Shown here piece by piece: positions 11,608 to 21,313 of a DNA stretch of 64,000 nt. The stretch's first letter is position 1; the number at the start of each line of letters is the position of its first letter. The notes under the pieces were generated by a model, which had not been told where the DNA came from, searched no databases, and saw only the letters and a program-made list of their open reading frames with translations. Source of the stretch: Gammaproteobacteria bacterium (lineage in GTDB: Bacteria; Pseudomonadota; Gammaproteobacteria; Ga0077554; Ga007554); contig JAMPIW010000007.1 of NCBI GenBank assembly GCA_040183005.1, positions 1,744,188 through 1,808,187 of the forward strand, given 5' to 3'. The translations under genes and the position numbers were made by a program.

Positions 11608-11982
11608 TTACGACTTGGGACGCTTCGCCCCATATTTGGAACGGCCCTGACGGCGGGCACTTACACCGGAGGTGTCAAGACTGCCGCGCACCGTATGGTA
11701 GCGAACACCTGGCAGATCCTTCACGCGACCGCCACGGATCAGAACCACGGAGTGCTCTTGCAGGTTGTGACCTTCCCCGCCGATGTAGCTGCTCACCTCC
11801 ATGCCATTGGTGAGACGGACACGCGCCACTTTGCGCATCGCGGAATTCGGCTTCTTAGGCGTGGTTGTGTAAACACGCGTGCATACACCGCGCTTTTGCG
11901 GGCTTTCACCCAGCGCAGGCACATTGCTTTTGACCTTTTGCTGCACCCGAGGTTTGCGCACCAACTGATTAACTGTTGCCAT
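11608..11982 (-). CDS. rpsL: 30S ribosomal protein S12
   Basis: S12, 124 residues from [12 protein letters not shown] at 11982, forms part of the decoding centre. Lys43 (in TPKKPNSA) and Lys88 (in [11 protein letters not shown]) are the wild-type residues whose replacement gives streptomycin resistance in other bacteria, so the streptomycin-sensitive form is present. Asp89, the methylthiolation site in Escherichia coli, is also present. It is the first gene of the operon. Confidence 0.98.
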   Translation of the reverse strand: MATVNQLVRKPRVQQKVKSNVPALGESPQKRGVCTRVYTTTPKKPNSAMRKVARVRLTNGMEVSSYIGGEGHNLQEHSVVLIRGGRVKDLPGVRYHTVRGSLDTSGVSARRQGRSKYGAKRPKS

Positions 11983-12123
11983 TAGCTTACTAACTCCCGC
12001 ACAAAACAGACACAAACGAACATCCCTACGCGCCACTTAAAAACGGCGACAACTAACGCGGAATGCCCAAGAATTTACAACGACAGCCCGGAGGTTCTGC
12101 AACGGCCCATCAAAGAAGCGGAG

Positions 12124-12152
12124 ATTTTAGGGAGTCGACGCCCATATGTCAA
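12124..12152 (-). promoter_or_regulatory. str/S10/spc operon promoter (sigma-70 type)
   Basis: On the minus strand there is a perfect TTGACA (12147–12152), exactly 17 bases, then TAAAAT (12124–12129). The likely transcription start is near 12117, about 135 bases before rpsL. This is the strongest promoter match in the window, in the right place for the long ribosomal operon. Confidence 0.85.
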
Positions 12153-12252
12153 GCAAGATTCCATGACAAAACCATGCTTATACGCAAAATCCTGAGCGGG
12201 ACGGCCTAAAAGCCGGGGGCTTCCCTCTAAAATCTCTCGCCTGCGCCATTCT

Positions 12253-13173
12253 CTAGCTATTCTTGCGCAGACTAATAAACAGCACTCCTGCCAGTACCAG
12301 CGCCGCTCCTGCCATCTGAATGACCGACAAAGACTCACCCAAAAACAGATAAGCCAGAAAAATGGTGGCGACGGGGCCTATTGAGCCGATTATGGATGTC
12401 TTGTCCGCGCCAATCCTGCGCATACCTTCGGCGAGCAGCAGCGCGGGCAATACCGTTGAAAATAGCGCCATGGCAAGCGCCATTCCATATACCGGCAGTG
12501 GTTGAATCAGCGCCGCTGGCGCGTTCACCATTCCAAAGTGCAGGACGACGGCAGCACAGGAGACCGTCAACGCATAGCCGGTAAAGCGCGCCGGACCAAG
12601 CTTGGCGATCACTTGACCACTACCGACCAGATATATGGCATAGGTCAAGGTGCTGGCAAAAACGAGACTTGCCCCGATTACGACATTCCGCTGGCCCAGG
12701 CTGGCATCGCTTGCAAACACCAGCGCAATGCCGACGTAACTGAGAGCCAGCGCAACGACTACACCGCCGGTAATGCGCCGCGCCAGGAACAGCGCCGACA
12801 ATATTACAACCATCGTCGGATAAAGAAACAGAATCAGGCGTTCCAGGCTGGCCGGAATGTAGGCAAGGCCCAAAAAATCGAGCAGGCTGGACAGGTAGTA
12901 GCCCAACAGCCCAAGCGACACGACAGACAGCCAGTCCCGGGCCGTAAGGTTAACGGCACCGGCATTGCGCGCCGACCACACGGCGATTGCGATAAAAAAC
13001 GGCAGGGAAAACAACATGCGCAATGCCAGCAAGGTGACGGCATCGACGGAATAACCGTAGGCCAGCTTGACCAATATCGCCTTGCCGGAAAAACCAACGG
13101 CGGCGAGAAGGGCGTAAACAGCGCCCAATACGGCACGCCTGTTATTTATTGAGTGTAATGATGGGGGCGCCAC
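12253..13173 (-). CDS. EamA/DMT-family membrane transporter
   Basis: A 306-residue, very hydrophobic protein with about ten predicted membrane helices arranged as two EamA repeats of the drug/metabolite transporter superfamily. The segments AVLGAVYALLAAVGFSGKA near the start and MAGAALVLAGVLFISL near the end mark the first and last helices. Members export amino acids, nucleobases or other metabolites; the substrate cannot be read from sequence. It stands alone between the str promoter and the divergent kelch gene. Confidence 0.9.
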   Translation of the reverse strand: MAPPSLHSINNRRAVLGAVYALLAAVGFSGKAILVKLAYGYSVDAVTLLALRMLFSLPFFIAIAVWSARNAGAVNLTARDWLSVVSLGLLGYYLSSLLDFLGLAYIPASLERLILFLYPTMVVILSALFLARRITGGVVVALALSYVGIALVFASDASLGQRNVVIGASLVFASTLTYAIYLVGSGQVIAKLGPARFTGYALTVSCAAVVLHFGMVNAPAALIQPLPVYGMALAMALFSTVLPALLLAEGMRRIGADKTSIIGSIGPVATIFLAYLFLGESLSVIQMAGAALVLAGVLFISLRKNS

Positions 13174-13477
13174 ACAAGATCCTTAATGTTGGGCGGCGGA
13201 TCTTGCAGCGAAAACGGAAGACACGACTGCGGGAAGATCCGCGGCCATGCTTGCTGTTCGTTATTTTAGGGAATCAGACGGAAACACACGGGCCACAGCG
13301 GACGGACAGCAGCAGTCGCCACAGCGTGAGCTTATTCAAGCGGAATATCTGGGTGATGCGGGTAAAGTTCATGCGCAAAGTATAGGCCTTGGTTGACCGC
13401 AGCGTCAAAAGGTTTTGCCGATCGACCATCCTGTCAACCAGATGAAGCATTCTGAACCTTTAGGATACACTACCCGC
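13174..13477. other. intergenic region between divergent genes
   Basis: About 300 bases between the EamA gene (minus) and the kelch-type gene (plus). Short open frames cross it but none has a family signature or a good ribosome binding site. It presumably holds both divergent promoters; no clear boxes were found. Confidence 0.5.
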
Positions 13478-14584
13478 ATGCAGGACAAGCCGCCCACTTC
13501 AAGCAAGAACACTTCACTGCTGCTGCCAAGCATCGGTGCGCTGCTCATCGCCGTACTCATGTTCCTGCTGTTCAATAGCAGTGCCACGCCACAGAACGAT
13601 CCGGGCTGGGTCAGCGGCTGGAAGCCGGTCAACAACTTTCATTTGCCGAGGCGCGCACTGGCAGCGGCGGTGGCGGGTGATTATCTATATGTGGTGGGCG
13701 GCATCAATGACAATGACGAGTACGTCAAAGAGGTCGAATTTACCCGCATCAATGCCGACGGCACGCTGGGCGAATGGCAAACCACCTCCAACCTGCTAGA
13801 AGGGCGCTTCTATCTCGCCGCCGTTACATTGAACGGCTACCTCTACGCGCTCGGCGGCGCGACTGGCCCGCGCGGGGACGACAATCAGCCCATCGCCTCA
13901 GTGGAAAAGGCGCGCATCAATCCCGATGGCAGCCTGGGGCCGTGGCAACTCGAAAATTATCTCACCACGCCACGACGCGGCCTGAAGACTGTCACATACA
14001 AGAACCGAATCTATGCCATCGGCGGTTACAACGGTATCTTCCTCAAATCCGTGGAACGTGCCGAAATCAATCCGGACGGCACACTCAGCGGTTGGCAACT
14101 GGAGAAGGAAGAATCGGTGATTGACCGCTACATCCACTCCGCCGCCATTCTCGGCGACAAGATCTATTTGCTGGGCGGACATGTCAGGGACCCCCAGAAA
14201 GTCAGCTATGGCGACGTGGAGATGGCCTCTATCGGCAGTGACGGGGCGCTCCAGACCTGGCGCATCGAGCCAACCTCACTGCAAACACCGCGCTTCATCG
14301 CCACCGCATTTGCGATGAACGACTATATTTATATGATGGGCGGACATGATGGGCAATTCCGGCTGGACAGTGTGGAATTCGCCCCGATTGACGCGAACGG
14401 CCAGGTGGGTGACTGGTTATTTACTTCGCAGATGAAGGCTGCGAGAAGCGCCGCTGCTGTGGCGATACATAAAAATGCCATCTATTTAGTGGGCGGCATG
14501 GATGCCAACCGAGCGCTCGATACAGTGGAAATGGCCGTGCAGGGCAAAGGCGGGCAATTAGGCCACCCCCTACCGGCACCTTAA
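13478..14584 (+). CDS. membrane-anchored kelch-repeat beta-propeller protein
   Basis: 368 residues from the ATG at 13478; in-frame ATGs at 13415 and 13442 are alternatives and none has a clear ribosome binding site. A single hydrophobic helix (about residues 13–32) is followed by six kelch-like blades. Each has a (I/L)Y-x-x-GG core: YLYVVGG, YLYALGG, RIYAIGG, KIYLLGG, YIYMMGG and AIYLVGG. An INADGTLGEW-type motif also recurs. This predicts a six-bladed propeller outside the cytoplasm, held by an N-terminal anchor. Function is unknown; such domains usually bind protein or glycan. Confidence 0.8.
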   Translation: MQDKPPTSSKNTSLLLPSIGALLIAVLMFLLFNSSATPQNDPGWVSGWKPVNNFHLPRRALAAAVAGDYLYVVGGINDNDEYVKEVEFTRINADGTLGEWQTTSNLLEGRFYLAAVTLNGYLYALGGATGPRGDDNQPIASVEKARINPDGSLGPWQLENYLTTPRRGLKTVTYKNRIYAIGGYNGIFLKSVERAEINPDGTLSGWQLEKEESVIDRYIHSAAILGDKIYLLGGHVRDPQKVSYGDVEMASIGSDGALQTWRIEPTSLQTPRFIATAFAMNDYIYMMGGHDGQFRLDSVEFAPIDANGQVGDWLFTSQMKAARSAAAVAIHKNAIYLVGGMDANRALDTVEMAVQGKGGQLGHPLPAP

Positions 14585-14674
14585 TCCCCGCCGGACAACA
14601 CGATATTCCTTGCAACCCCGCATGCAGCCTAAGATAATGCATAGTTTACTTTTACCTAACCGGCCGCCCGCAAG

Positions 14675-16573
14675 ATGCCCGATCAAAACCATTGCCCGCT
14701 GCTGAAGACAATAAACTCCCCGGAGGACTTGCGCAGACTCCCTGAGTCACAGCTCGTCCCGCTGGCGGGAGAGTTGCGCGGCTTTTTGATCCAGACGCTG
14801 AGCCGTACCGGCGGGCATTTGTCCGCAGGCCTGGGCACGGTGGAGCTGACTATTGCACTGCATTATGTCTTCAACACCCCCGAAGACCGACTGGTCTGGG
14901 ACGTTGGCCACCAGACCTATCCTCACAAGATCCTCACCGGCCGCCGCGAGCAGATGGCTACGCTTCGCAAGAAAGACGGTCTGGCGGGCTTTCCCAAGCG
15001 TGGCGAAAGCCCTTACGACACCTTCGGTGTAGGACATTCCAGCACGTCGATCAGTGCCGCGCTCGGCATGGCCCTGGCGGCGCGCCAGCAGGGCATCGAC
15101 CGCAAGGCGGTGGCAATCATTGGCGACGGCGCGCTGACCGCAGGCATGGCCTTCGAGGCGCTGAACCACGCGGGTGATATCAGCCCTGACTTGCTGGTAA
15201 TCCTCAACGACAACGATATGTCGATCTCGCCTAACGTGGGGGGATTGTCGCATTATCTAGCACGGGTACTGTCCGGCAAGCTTTATTCAACGGTGCGCGA
15301 GGGCAGTAAAAAGGTGTTGGGCGTGATGCCCCCCGTGTGGGAGCTGGCGCGCCGCGCGGAAGAACATGTGAAGGGCATGATTGTGCCCGGCACGCTGTTC
15401 GAGGAAATGGGCTTCAACTACATAGGCCCCATCGACGGCCATGACCTCCCCACCCTGGTCAAGACGCTCACCAACCTGCGCTCCCTGAAAGGGCCGCAGT
15501 TCCTTCACGTTGTCACTAAAAAAGGCAAGGGATACACGCCTGCGGAAGAAAATCCATGCGCCTACCATGGCGTACCGCCTTTCGAGCCGGAAACGGGTGA
15601 AATGCTCGCCACCAGCGGCGGCCTGACCTACACCCAGGTGTTCGGTGAATGGCTGTGTGACATGGCAGCGCTTGATGAGCGTCTGGTCGGCATCACTCCG
15701 GCAATGCGCGAAGGGTCAGGCCTGGTGGAGTTCTCCCAGCGTTATCCGACGCGCTATTTCGATGTCGCCATTGCCGAGCAGCATAGCGTCACCCTCGCCG
15801 CTGGCCTGGCATGCGACGGCATGAAGCCGGTGCTGGCCATTTATTCGACGTTTTTGCAGCGCGCCTATGACCAATTGATCCACGATGTCGCCATACAAAA
15901 CCTGCCGGTATTGTTCGCCATCGACCGGGGCGGCCTGGTCGGCCCCGATGGGCCTACCCATGCCGGCAGCTTCGATCTGAGCTTTCTGCGCTGCATACCG
16001 AACATGATCATTATGGCGCCCGCCGACGAAAACGAGTGCCGCCAGATGCTCTACACCGGCTTTCAGCATAACGGCCCTGCGGCGGTGCGTTACCCGCGCG
16101 GGTCGGGGCCGGGTGTTGCCATCCAGAAAAAGATGTCCGCGCTACCCATTGGCAAGGCGGAGCTGCGCCGCCAAGGGCACAAGGTCGCCATTCTTGCCTT
16201 CGGCAGCATGGTCACGGCCTCCCTTGATGCCGCCGGACAGATTAATGCAACTGTCGCCAACATGCGCTTCGTGAAACCACTGGACGAGGACATGGTGCTA
16301 CGGCTCGCCAGCGAGCACGAACTGCTTATCACCATAGAAGAAAATGCCGTGATGGGCGGGGCGGGCAGCGCCGTCAACGAATGCCTGGCGACACACGGCG
16401 TCCAATGCTCCATAGTCAATCTCGGCTTGCCTGACAGCTTTATCGAGCAGGGCGCCAGGGAGCAATTGCTGGCCGAGTGCGGCCTTGATTCCAATGGAAT
16501 TATTCGCACCGTTACCCGTCATTTCGGAGAGGGGGCTTGCCAAACCGCCCCAATCCGGTTAAATTCCTACTAA
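14675..16573 (+). CDS. dxs: 1-deoxy-D-xylulose-5-phosphate synthase
   Basis: Dxs condenses pyruvate and glyceraldehyde 3-phosphate, the first step of the MEP isoprenoid pathway; it also feeds thiamine and pyridoxal synthesis. It has 632 residues, the usual length. The thiamine diphosphate site [15 protein letters not shown]…[12 protein letters not shown] lies around residues 150–190. The transketolase-like middle includes [14 protein letters not shown]. ispG, a later enzyme of the same pathway, is at 22.6 kb. A new start region after the kelch gene suggests its own promoter. Confidence 0.98.
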   Translation: MPDQNHCPLLKTINSPEDLRRLPESQLVPLAGELRGFLIQTLSRTGGHLSAGLGTVELTIALHYVFNTPEDRLVWDVGHQTYPHKILTGRREQMATLRKKDGLAGFPKRGESPYDTFGVGHSSTSISAALGMALAARQQGIDRKAVAIIGDGALTAGMAFEALNHAGDISPDLLVILNDNDMSISPNVGGLSHYLARVLSGKLYSTVREGSKKVLGVMPPVWELARRAEEHVKGMIVPGTLFEEMGFNYIGPIDGHDLPTLVKTLTNLRSLKGPQFLHVVTKKGKGYTPAEENPCAYHGVPPFEPETGEMLATSGGLTYTQVFGEWLCDMAALDERLVGITPAMREGSGLVEFSQRYPTRYFDVAIAEQHSVTLAAGLACDGMKPVLAIYSTFLQRAYDQLIHDVAIQNLPVLFAIDRGGLVGPDGPTHAGSFDLSFLRCIPNMIIMAPADENECRQMLYTGFQHNGPAAVRYPRGSGPGVAIQKKMSALPIGKAELRRQGHKVAILAFGSMVTASLDAAGQINATVANMRFVKPLDEDMVLRLASEHELLITIEENAVMGGAGSAVNECLATHGVQCSIVNLGLPDSFIEQGAREQLLAECGLDSNGIIRTVTRHFGEGACQTAPIRLNSY

Positions 16574-16591
16574 ATCAGTCAAGTTTATTTT

Positions 16592-16972
16592 ATGAGCCCC
16601 CGCTACACCCTTAAAGTCGTGACTGATTTCGCCGCTGCCCACACCTTGCGGGATTATCCCGGTGCGTGCAGCCGTATGCACGGCCATAACTGGAAACTCG
16701 AAGTCGAGGTGTGCGCCACCGCGCTGGATGAGGTCGGCATGGGTCTTGATTTCAAGGTCATCAAGAATGCGGCGCGCGAACTGGCGGGACGCCTGGATCA
16801 CTACTACCTGAACGACATCCCGCCGTTTGACAAAATCAATCCGACCGCCGAGAACATCGCGAGCTATTTTTACAAAGAATTGTCTAACACGCTGAATTCC
16901 TGCGTTTTGAAAGTAAGCGCGGTCACCCTGTGGGAAACCGAGCGCGCATGCGTGCGCTACACCGAGGAATAA
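16592..16972 (+). CDS. queD: 6-carboxytetrahydropterin synthase / PTPS family
   Basis: 126 residues of the QueD/6-pyruvoyl-tetrahydropterin synthase family, which acts on dihydroneopterin triphosphate. The zinc-binding and catalytic pattern CSRMHGHNW (Cys and His-Gly-His), DHYYLND, PTAENIA and the terminal [10 protein letters not shown] are intact. It is 19 bases after dxs and 5 bases before folE2, so the GTP cyclohydrolase product would be handed to this enzyme. That fits queuosine synthesis. A folate-related PTPS role is possible, but the family-III hallmark glutamate replacing the cysteine is absent. Confidence 0.88.
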   Translation: MSPRYTLKVVTDFAAAHTLRDYPGACSRMHGHNWKLEVEVCATALDEVGMGLDFKVIKNAARELAGRLDHYYLNDIPPFDKINPTAENIASYFYKELSNTLNSCVLKVSAVTLWETERACVRYTEE

Positions 16973-16977
16973 CCACC

Positions 16978-17802
16978 ATGAGCACCATGAAACAAAACAT
17001 CAACCAGCCGGCGGCTGGCATCGCCGATGTCCAGGGCAGCCTGGATACGCGGCGGATCGCTATCGACAAGGTCGGGGTCAAGGACATCCGGCATCCGGTG
17101 CGCGTCAAAGATCGCAGCGACGGTGAGCAGCACACCATCGCCACTTTCAACATGTACGTGAGACTACCGCACAACTTCAAGGGTACGCATATGTCACGCT
17201 TCGTGGAGATTCTTAATCACCATGAACGCGAAATCAGCGTGGCGTCCTTCAAGGACATGTTATCCGAAATGGCGACGCTGCTCGCTGCCGAATCCGGGCA
17301 TATCGAAATGACATTCCCGTATTTCGTCAATAAAACCGCGCCGGTATCCGGCGTGAGAAGCCTCATGGATTATAACGTCACATTGATCGGCGAGATCACT
17401 GGCGGAAAGTCCACCACATCCATCAAAGTTGTTGTGCCAGTCACCAGCTTGTGCCCTTGCTCCAAGGAAATCTCCAAATACGGCGCCCATAACCAGCGCT
17501 CTCACGTCACCGTAAATGTACGCACCGAGGGGTTTGTGTGGATTGAGGAGGTTATCGACATCGTAGAGAAAGAGGCCTCCTGCGAACTCTACGGCATCCT
17601 TAAGCGCCCGGACGAAAAATACGTCACCGAACGCGCCTATGAAAATCCCAAATTCGTCGAAGATATGGTGCGCGACGTTGCCGCGCGCTTGAATGACGAT
17701 CCACGCATCACGGCCTATGTCGTGGAATCGGAGAACTTCGAATCAATCCACAATCACTCGGCGTACGCGCTGATTGAGCGGGATAAAAGCCTGGAACTGT
17801 AA
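16978..17802 (+). CDS. folE2: GTP cyclohydrolase FolE2 (type IB)
   Basis: 274 residues from [18 protein letters not shown]; the frame is open further upstream, inside queD, but that part is not family sequence. FolE2 makes dihydroneopterin triphosphate from GTP, feeding folate and queuosine. The metal/catalytic region [20 protein letters not shown] is present. The family works with metals other than zinc and is often Zur-controlled, but no Zur box was identified. No FolE1 gene is in this window. Confidence 0.95.
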   Translation: MSTMKQNINQPAAGIADVQGSLDTRRIAIDKVGVKDIRHPVRVKDRSDGEQHTIATFNMYVRLPHNFKGTHMSRFVEILNHHEREISVASFKDMLSEMATLLAAESGHIEMTFPYFVNKTAPVSGVRSLMDYNVTLIGEITGGKSTTSIKVVVPVTSLCPCSKEISKYGAHNQRSHVTVNVRTEGFVWIEEVIDIVEKEASCELYGILKRPDEKYVTERAYENPKFVEDMVRDVAARLNDDPRITAYVVESENFESIHNHSAYALIERDKSLEL

Positions 17803-17836
17803 GTTTGGCGCGTCCTGTCAATGACGCGCGCACCCA

Positions 17837-19222
17837 TCACTTAAACTTCTTGATATGCCGTTTCAGGCGCCGCCGTTTGTCGAGCTGGCGCGAGGTGAGG
17901 ACGTTCTTTTTTTCGCGATAAGGATTCTCGCTGCCTTTGAATTCTATGCGTACCGGCGTGCCTTCAATCTTGAGGATGAGACGAAAGGCGTTGGAGAGGT
18001 AGCGCCGGTAAGTGTCGGGCACGGAGTCGACCTGATTGCCATGAATCACAATGACGGGCGGATTTTGTCCTCCCTGGTGGGCATAACGTAGCTTGATGCG
18101 ACGGCCATGCACCAACGGTGGCTGATGCTGGGCGATGATGTCGGCCAGGTGGCGCGTCAGTTGCGGGGTGGATAGTTTTTGGGTGGCGCAGCGATGCGCG
18201 TTGTCCACGGCGGCGAGCAGCTTGTCGACGCCCGTGCCATGCAATGCGGAAATAAAGTAAACGCCGGCGAAGTCGAGAAACGGCAGTTTGCGCTCCAACT
18301 CGCGCTTGAGATAGGTGCGGCGCTCGGCATCCAGACCATCCCATTTATTCACGGCAATCACCAGCGCCCGGCCGCTCTCGAGAACAAGTCCGGCGAGACT
18401 GGCGTCCTGATCGGTGATGCTCGCCGTAGCGTCCAGCACCAGGATCACCACATGAGACTCTTCAATCGCCTGTAAGGTTTTCACTACGCTGAATTTTTCT
18501 ATCGCCTCGGTCACTTTGTGGCGGCGGCGTATGCCTGCGGTGTCGATCAGCGTGTAGTCTTGCCCGCCGCGTTCAAAGGGAATATAGACGCTATCGCGCG
18601 TGGTGCCGGGCAAGTCAAAGGCCAGTACGCGCTCCTCGCCGAGTATGCGGTTGACGAGGGTGGATTTTCCGACATTGGGTCGTCCAGCGACGGCGATCTT
18701 GATGCCGGGCTGTACCGCCTCCTCCAGCTCGACGGGCAGGGTAGACAGCACAACCTCCATCATTCGCCCGACACCGTCGCCGTGGGTGGCGGACACCGGA
18801 TAGGGCTGCCCCAGCCCCATCGCCTGGAACTCAGCGCCGACAATCGCGCTTTCCAGGCCTTCGGCCTTGTTGAGCACGAGGTACACCGGCTTGCCAAGCT
18901 GGCGCAGCCGCGTTGCAATCTCTTCGTCCCCTGCCGTCATGCCGGCACGGCCGTCGACGAGGAACAGGATGATGTCCGACTCTTGCATGGCGAGCCGCGC
19001 TTGTTCAGCCATCAGGCTGTCTATGCCATCCCGCTCACCGCTCAAGCCGCCGGTATCAATAACGATATAGGGCCGGTCACCGATTCTGCCTGCACCGTAG
19101 ATGCGGTCACGGGTCAGGCCCGGCTGATCGGCCACCAGCGCAGCACGCGACTGAGTGAGGCGGTTAAATAGCGTGGATTTGCCGACATTGGGACGGCCTA
19201 CCAGGGAGATAACAGGTTTCAT
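17837..19222 (-). CDS. der: ribosome assembly GTPase Der (EngA)
   Basis: 461 residues with the tandem GTPase domains unique to Der: P-loops [15 protein letters not shown] near the N-terminus and [15 protein letters not shown] near residue 190. Both have DTGGL/DTAGI switches and NKAE/NKWD motifs, and a C-terminal KH-like domain follows. It is needed for late 50S maturation. It is the last gene of the minus-strand block with bamB, yfgM and hisS, the same order as in Escherichia coli. Confidence 0.98.
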   Translation of the reverse strand: MKPVISLVGRPNVGKSTLFNRLTQSRAALVADQPGLTRDRIYGAGRIGDRPYIVIDTGGLSGERDGIDSLMAEQARLAMQESDIILFLVDGRAGMTAGDEEIATRLRQLGKPVYLVLNKAEGLESAIVGAEFQAMGLGQPYPVSATHGDGVGRMMEVVLSTLPVELEEAVQPGIKIAVAGRPNVGKSTLVNRILGEERVLAFDLPGTTRDSVYIPFERGGQDYTLIDTAGIRRRHKVTEAIEKFSVVKTLQAIEESHVVILVLDATASITDQDASLAGLVLESGRALVIAVNKWDGLDAERRTYLKRELERKLPFLDFAGVYFISALHGTGVDKLLAAVDNAHRCATQKLSTPQLTRHLADIIAQHQPPLVHGRRIKLRYAHQGGQNPPVIVIHGNQVDSVPDTYRRYLSNAFRLILKIEGTPVRIEFKGSENPYREKKNVLTSRQLDKRRRLKRHIKKFK

Positions 19223-19346
19223 TTGAGATTTGGGAGAAGATGCCGGTTAGTAAGACGTAAAGAGAAAGTGAGGGGAGTATACCAAACTCTGGATTGCACG
19301 TTGAAAAGGGGGAAGCTTGCGAGAGGCTAAACTAACCCCCTCTTTT

Positions 19347-20519
19347 TCAAGGAGAGGGACTACCGAGAGCAGCGCCGGGCACAGCTATCGCGCTCAAAGC
19401 GCCGTTTTTTCCGCGCACATAGAGGGTGTCGCCCGCTACTACCGGGGTAATCGTTATGGCCGAATCGTTTACCCTGTAACGCGCCACAAAGTGGCCGTCA
19501 TCACGCGCCAGCCAGTGCAGATAGCCTTCGATGTCACCCGCCACAACATAATCACCGTGAATAACGGGCGCAGTTAGCCCGCGGCCACTCAGCTTGTCCT
19601 GTTTCCACAGCGCTACGCCATTGGTGCGATCGAGCGCCCATACCTGGCCTTCGCTGTCCGTGGCGTAGATTTTGTCTTTATCCATGGCGATATTGTTAAA
19701 GGATGACATATCGCGCGCCCAGAGCAGGCGGCCTGTGTCCAGCGCCACGGCAGCGAGCCGACCCTGAAAAGATACGGCATAAACAACGTCATCCATAATG
19801 ACTGGATCTGCGTCGACATCCACCATTTGCTCAAGTTCGGAGCGTCCTTGGGGCGCGGCGATTCTGACCTCCCACACTGCCTTGCCATCGGCCAGACTGA
19901 AAGCCGCAAGATTGCCGTTGGCAAATCCCACGATGACCTTGTCTCCCGAGACCAACGGCGCACCCGTGCCGCGCAAGGTCAGGATAGGAACGGTTTGCCC
20001 CTGCATCCACAGGCGGTTGCCATTTTTGGCGTCCAGTGCAAGCACTTTGTCATCCACCGTGCGCGCCACGACCATGCCCTCGGCAGTGCGCGGCGGGGCC
20101 AGCACTTCGCTGGATACCGGACTGCGCCACGCCACTGCGGCATCATCCTTGCGCAAGGCCAGCACTTCGGCATTGCGGGTGCCCGCTAGCAGCAAGCCTT
20201 CGCCGCTGCCCAATCCCGCCGAGATTTTGGCCTTGGTCTCGACGACCCACAAGGTCTTGCCGCTGGCAGCGTCCAGGCTGGCCACTCTCCCCTCGCCGTC
20301 CGCAACAAACAGCTTGCCCCCTTCCACGATGGGAGCGAAACGCTGGTATTGACCTTCCAGCTTCGCGCCGAAGTTGGTTGACCAGAGTGCATGCACCGGC
20401 ACCCCCCCCTCCAATACAGTCAGCTTGGGTGGTGGCTCTCTGTCCGGTGTCATGATGCTGCTGCAACCTCCTCCAAGGAGAGCCAGCAGCAAGACGCCCG
20501 CTATGCCGCGCACAGGCAT
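19347..20519 (-). CDS. bamB: outer membrane assembly lipoprotein BamB
   Basis: 390 residues from MPVRGIAGVLLLALLGGGCSS at 20519, preceded by a GGAG-type site. The signal peptide ends in a lipobox (LGGGC), so the protein is a lipoprotein. The rest is an eight-bladed PQQ-like propeller with repeated ALDxxxGxxLW motifs. BamB is part of the BAM complex that folds outer-membrane proteins. The frame runs on upstream to 20642 through a palindromic repeat; that extension would bury the signal peptide and is rejected. Confidence 0.95.
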   Translation of the reverse strand: MPVRGIAGVLLLALLGGGCSSIMTPDREPPPKLTVLEGGVPVHALWSTNFGAKLEGQYQRFAPIVEGGKLFVADGEGRVASLDAASGKTLWVVETKAKISAGLGSGEGLLLAGTRNAEVLALRKDDAAVAWRSPVSSEVLAPPRTAEGMVVARTVDDKVLALDAKNGNRLWMQGQTVPILTLRGTGAPLVSGDKVIVGFANGNLAAFSLADGKAVWEVRIAAPQGRSELEQMVDVDADPVIMDDVVYAVSFQGRLAAVALDTGRLLWARDMSSFNNIAMDKDKIYATDSEGQVWALDRTNGVALWKQDKLSGRGLTAPVIHGDYVVAGDIEGYLHWLARDDGHFVARYRVNDSAITITPVVAGDTLYVRGKNGALSAIAVPGAALGSPSP

Positions 20520-20544
20520 GTTCCCCGCTCCCGCGCGTCGTGCG

Positions 20545-20610
20545 ACGTGCATGGATGCACTAGTGTCGCGCAAGGCAGGATGCCGGAAGCGACCGCCTGC
20601 AGGATTAGTG
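20545..20610. repeat. palindromic repeat related to the argS insert
   Basis: Between bamB and yfgM lies a short element containing AGTGTCGCG, AAGGC and then CAGGATGCCGGAAGCGACCG. It matches, with few changes, both ends of the element inserted in argS at 61143–61254, but lacks the inner ~50 bases of that copy. Part of it is in frame with bamB upstream of the chosen start. Confidence 0.65.
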
Positions 20611-20622
20611 CGTCCCTGCACG

Positions 20623-21255
20623 TTATTTGGCTCCAACATCATCCAGCTTCATCTGTAACTGCGCACGCTCGGCAGCGCCCGGCTCCAGCGCGGCGAGCGC
20701 CTTGGTGTATGCGGCGCGCGCCTCGGCGGGCTTGCCCAGTGCAATCTGGATATCGCCCTTCAATTCCTCGTACTGCGTTGCAAAGTCGCCAGACTCGACG
20801 GCATTGAGCGTGGCCAGCGCGGGGGCGTTCTGCCCCTCGGAGAACAGGATTCTCGCCAAGCGCAGCCGCGCTATATTCTGCACGCCGGGTTGATCGCTGT
20901 GATCCAGCACCCATTGCAACTGGGTGCGCGCGGACTTACTGTCGCCCTGATCCAGCTTGGTCTTGGCCAACGCTAGAGCGGCGAACGCGGCATAGGGTGT
21001 GCTGCTATATTGGCTAATGATGCGCGATGCGCGCTCCTGCACTACTTGCGCGTTATTCTTGGTGAGTCCAGCCACCAGCTGCTGATACTCGGCGGAGGCG
21101 GCCTCGGCCTGAACCGTTTGATTATGCCGCCACCACTGGCCACCCGCCAGGGCGGCTACGCCAAGCACTACACCCGCAGTGACTAATTTGCCGTATTTCT
21201 TCCACCATTGCTTGAAAGATTCAAGTTGTTCGTTTTCTGATACGTAGCCTTCCAC
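20623..21255 (-). CDS. yfgM: YfgM-like periplasmic chaperone/SecYEG accessory protein
   Basis: 210 residues: a short cytoplasmic N-terminus, one membrane helix (LVTAGVVLGVAALAGGQWW, about residues 20–38) and a periplasmic TPR-like helical domain. This matches YfgM, which with PpiD works beside SecYEG on newly exported proteins. Order hisS–yfgM–bamB–der is conserved in Gammaproteobacteria. Confidence 0.93.
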   Translation of the reverse strand: MEGYVSENEQLESFKQWWKKYGKLVTAGVVLGVAALAGGQWWRHNQTVQAEAASAEYQQLVAGLTKNNAQVVQERASRIISQYSSTPYAAFAALALAKTKLDQGDSKSARTQLQWVLDHSDQPGVQNIARLRLARILFSEGQNAPALATLNAVESGDFATQYEELKGDIQIALGKPAEARAAYTKALAALEPGAAERAQLQMKLDDVGAK

Positions 21256-21261
21256 GCACTA

Positions 21262-21306
21262 ACCCTCTAAATGTGAGGGGTGGGCTTCAAACCCACCCTG
21301 CCAGCA
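21262..21306. repeat. small intergenic hairpin between yfgM and hisS
   Basis: A short inverted repeat, GGGTGGGCTT…AACCCACCCT, fills most of the gap between hisS and yfgM. It resembles the GTGGGC-type palindromes seen at 39.6 and 40.6 kb. It has no T-run and is not an obvious terminator. Confidence 0.45.
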
Positions 21307-21313
21307 GCCTAAC

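Noticed and set aside
12075-12338. 87-codon minus-strand frame across the str promoter
   Set aside because: It overlaps the promoter and the EamA gene end and shows no conserved sequence.
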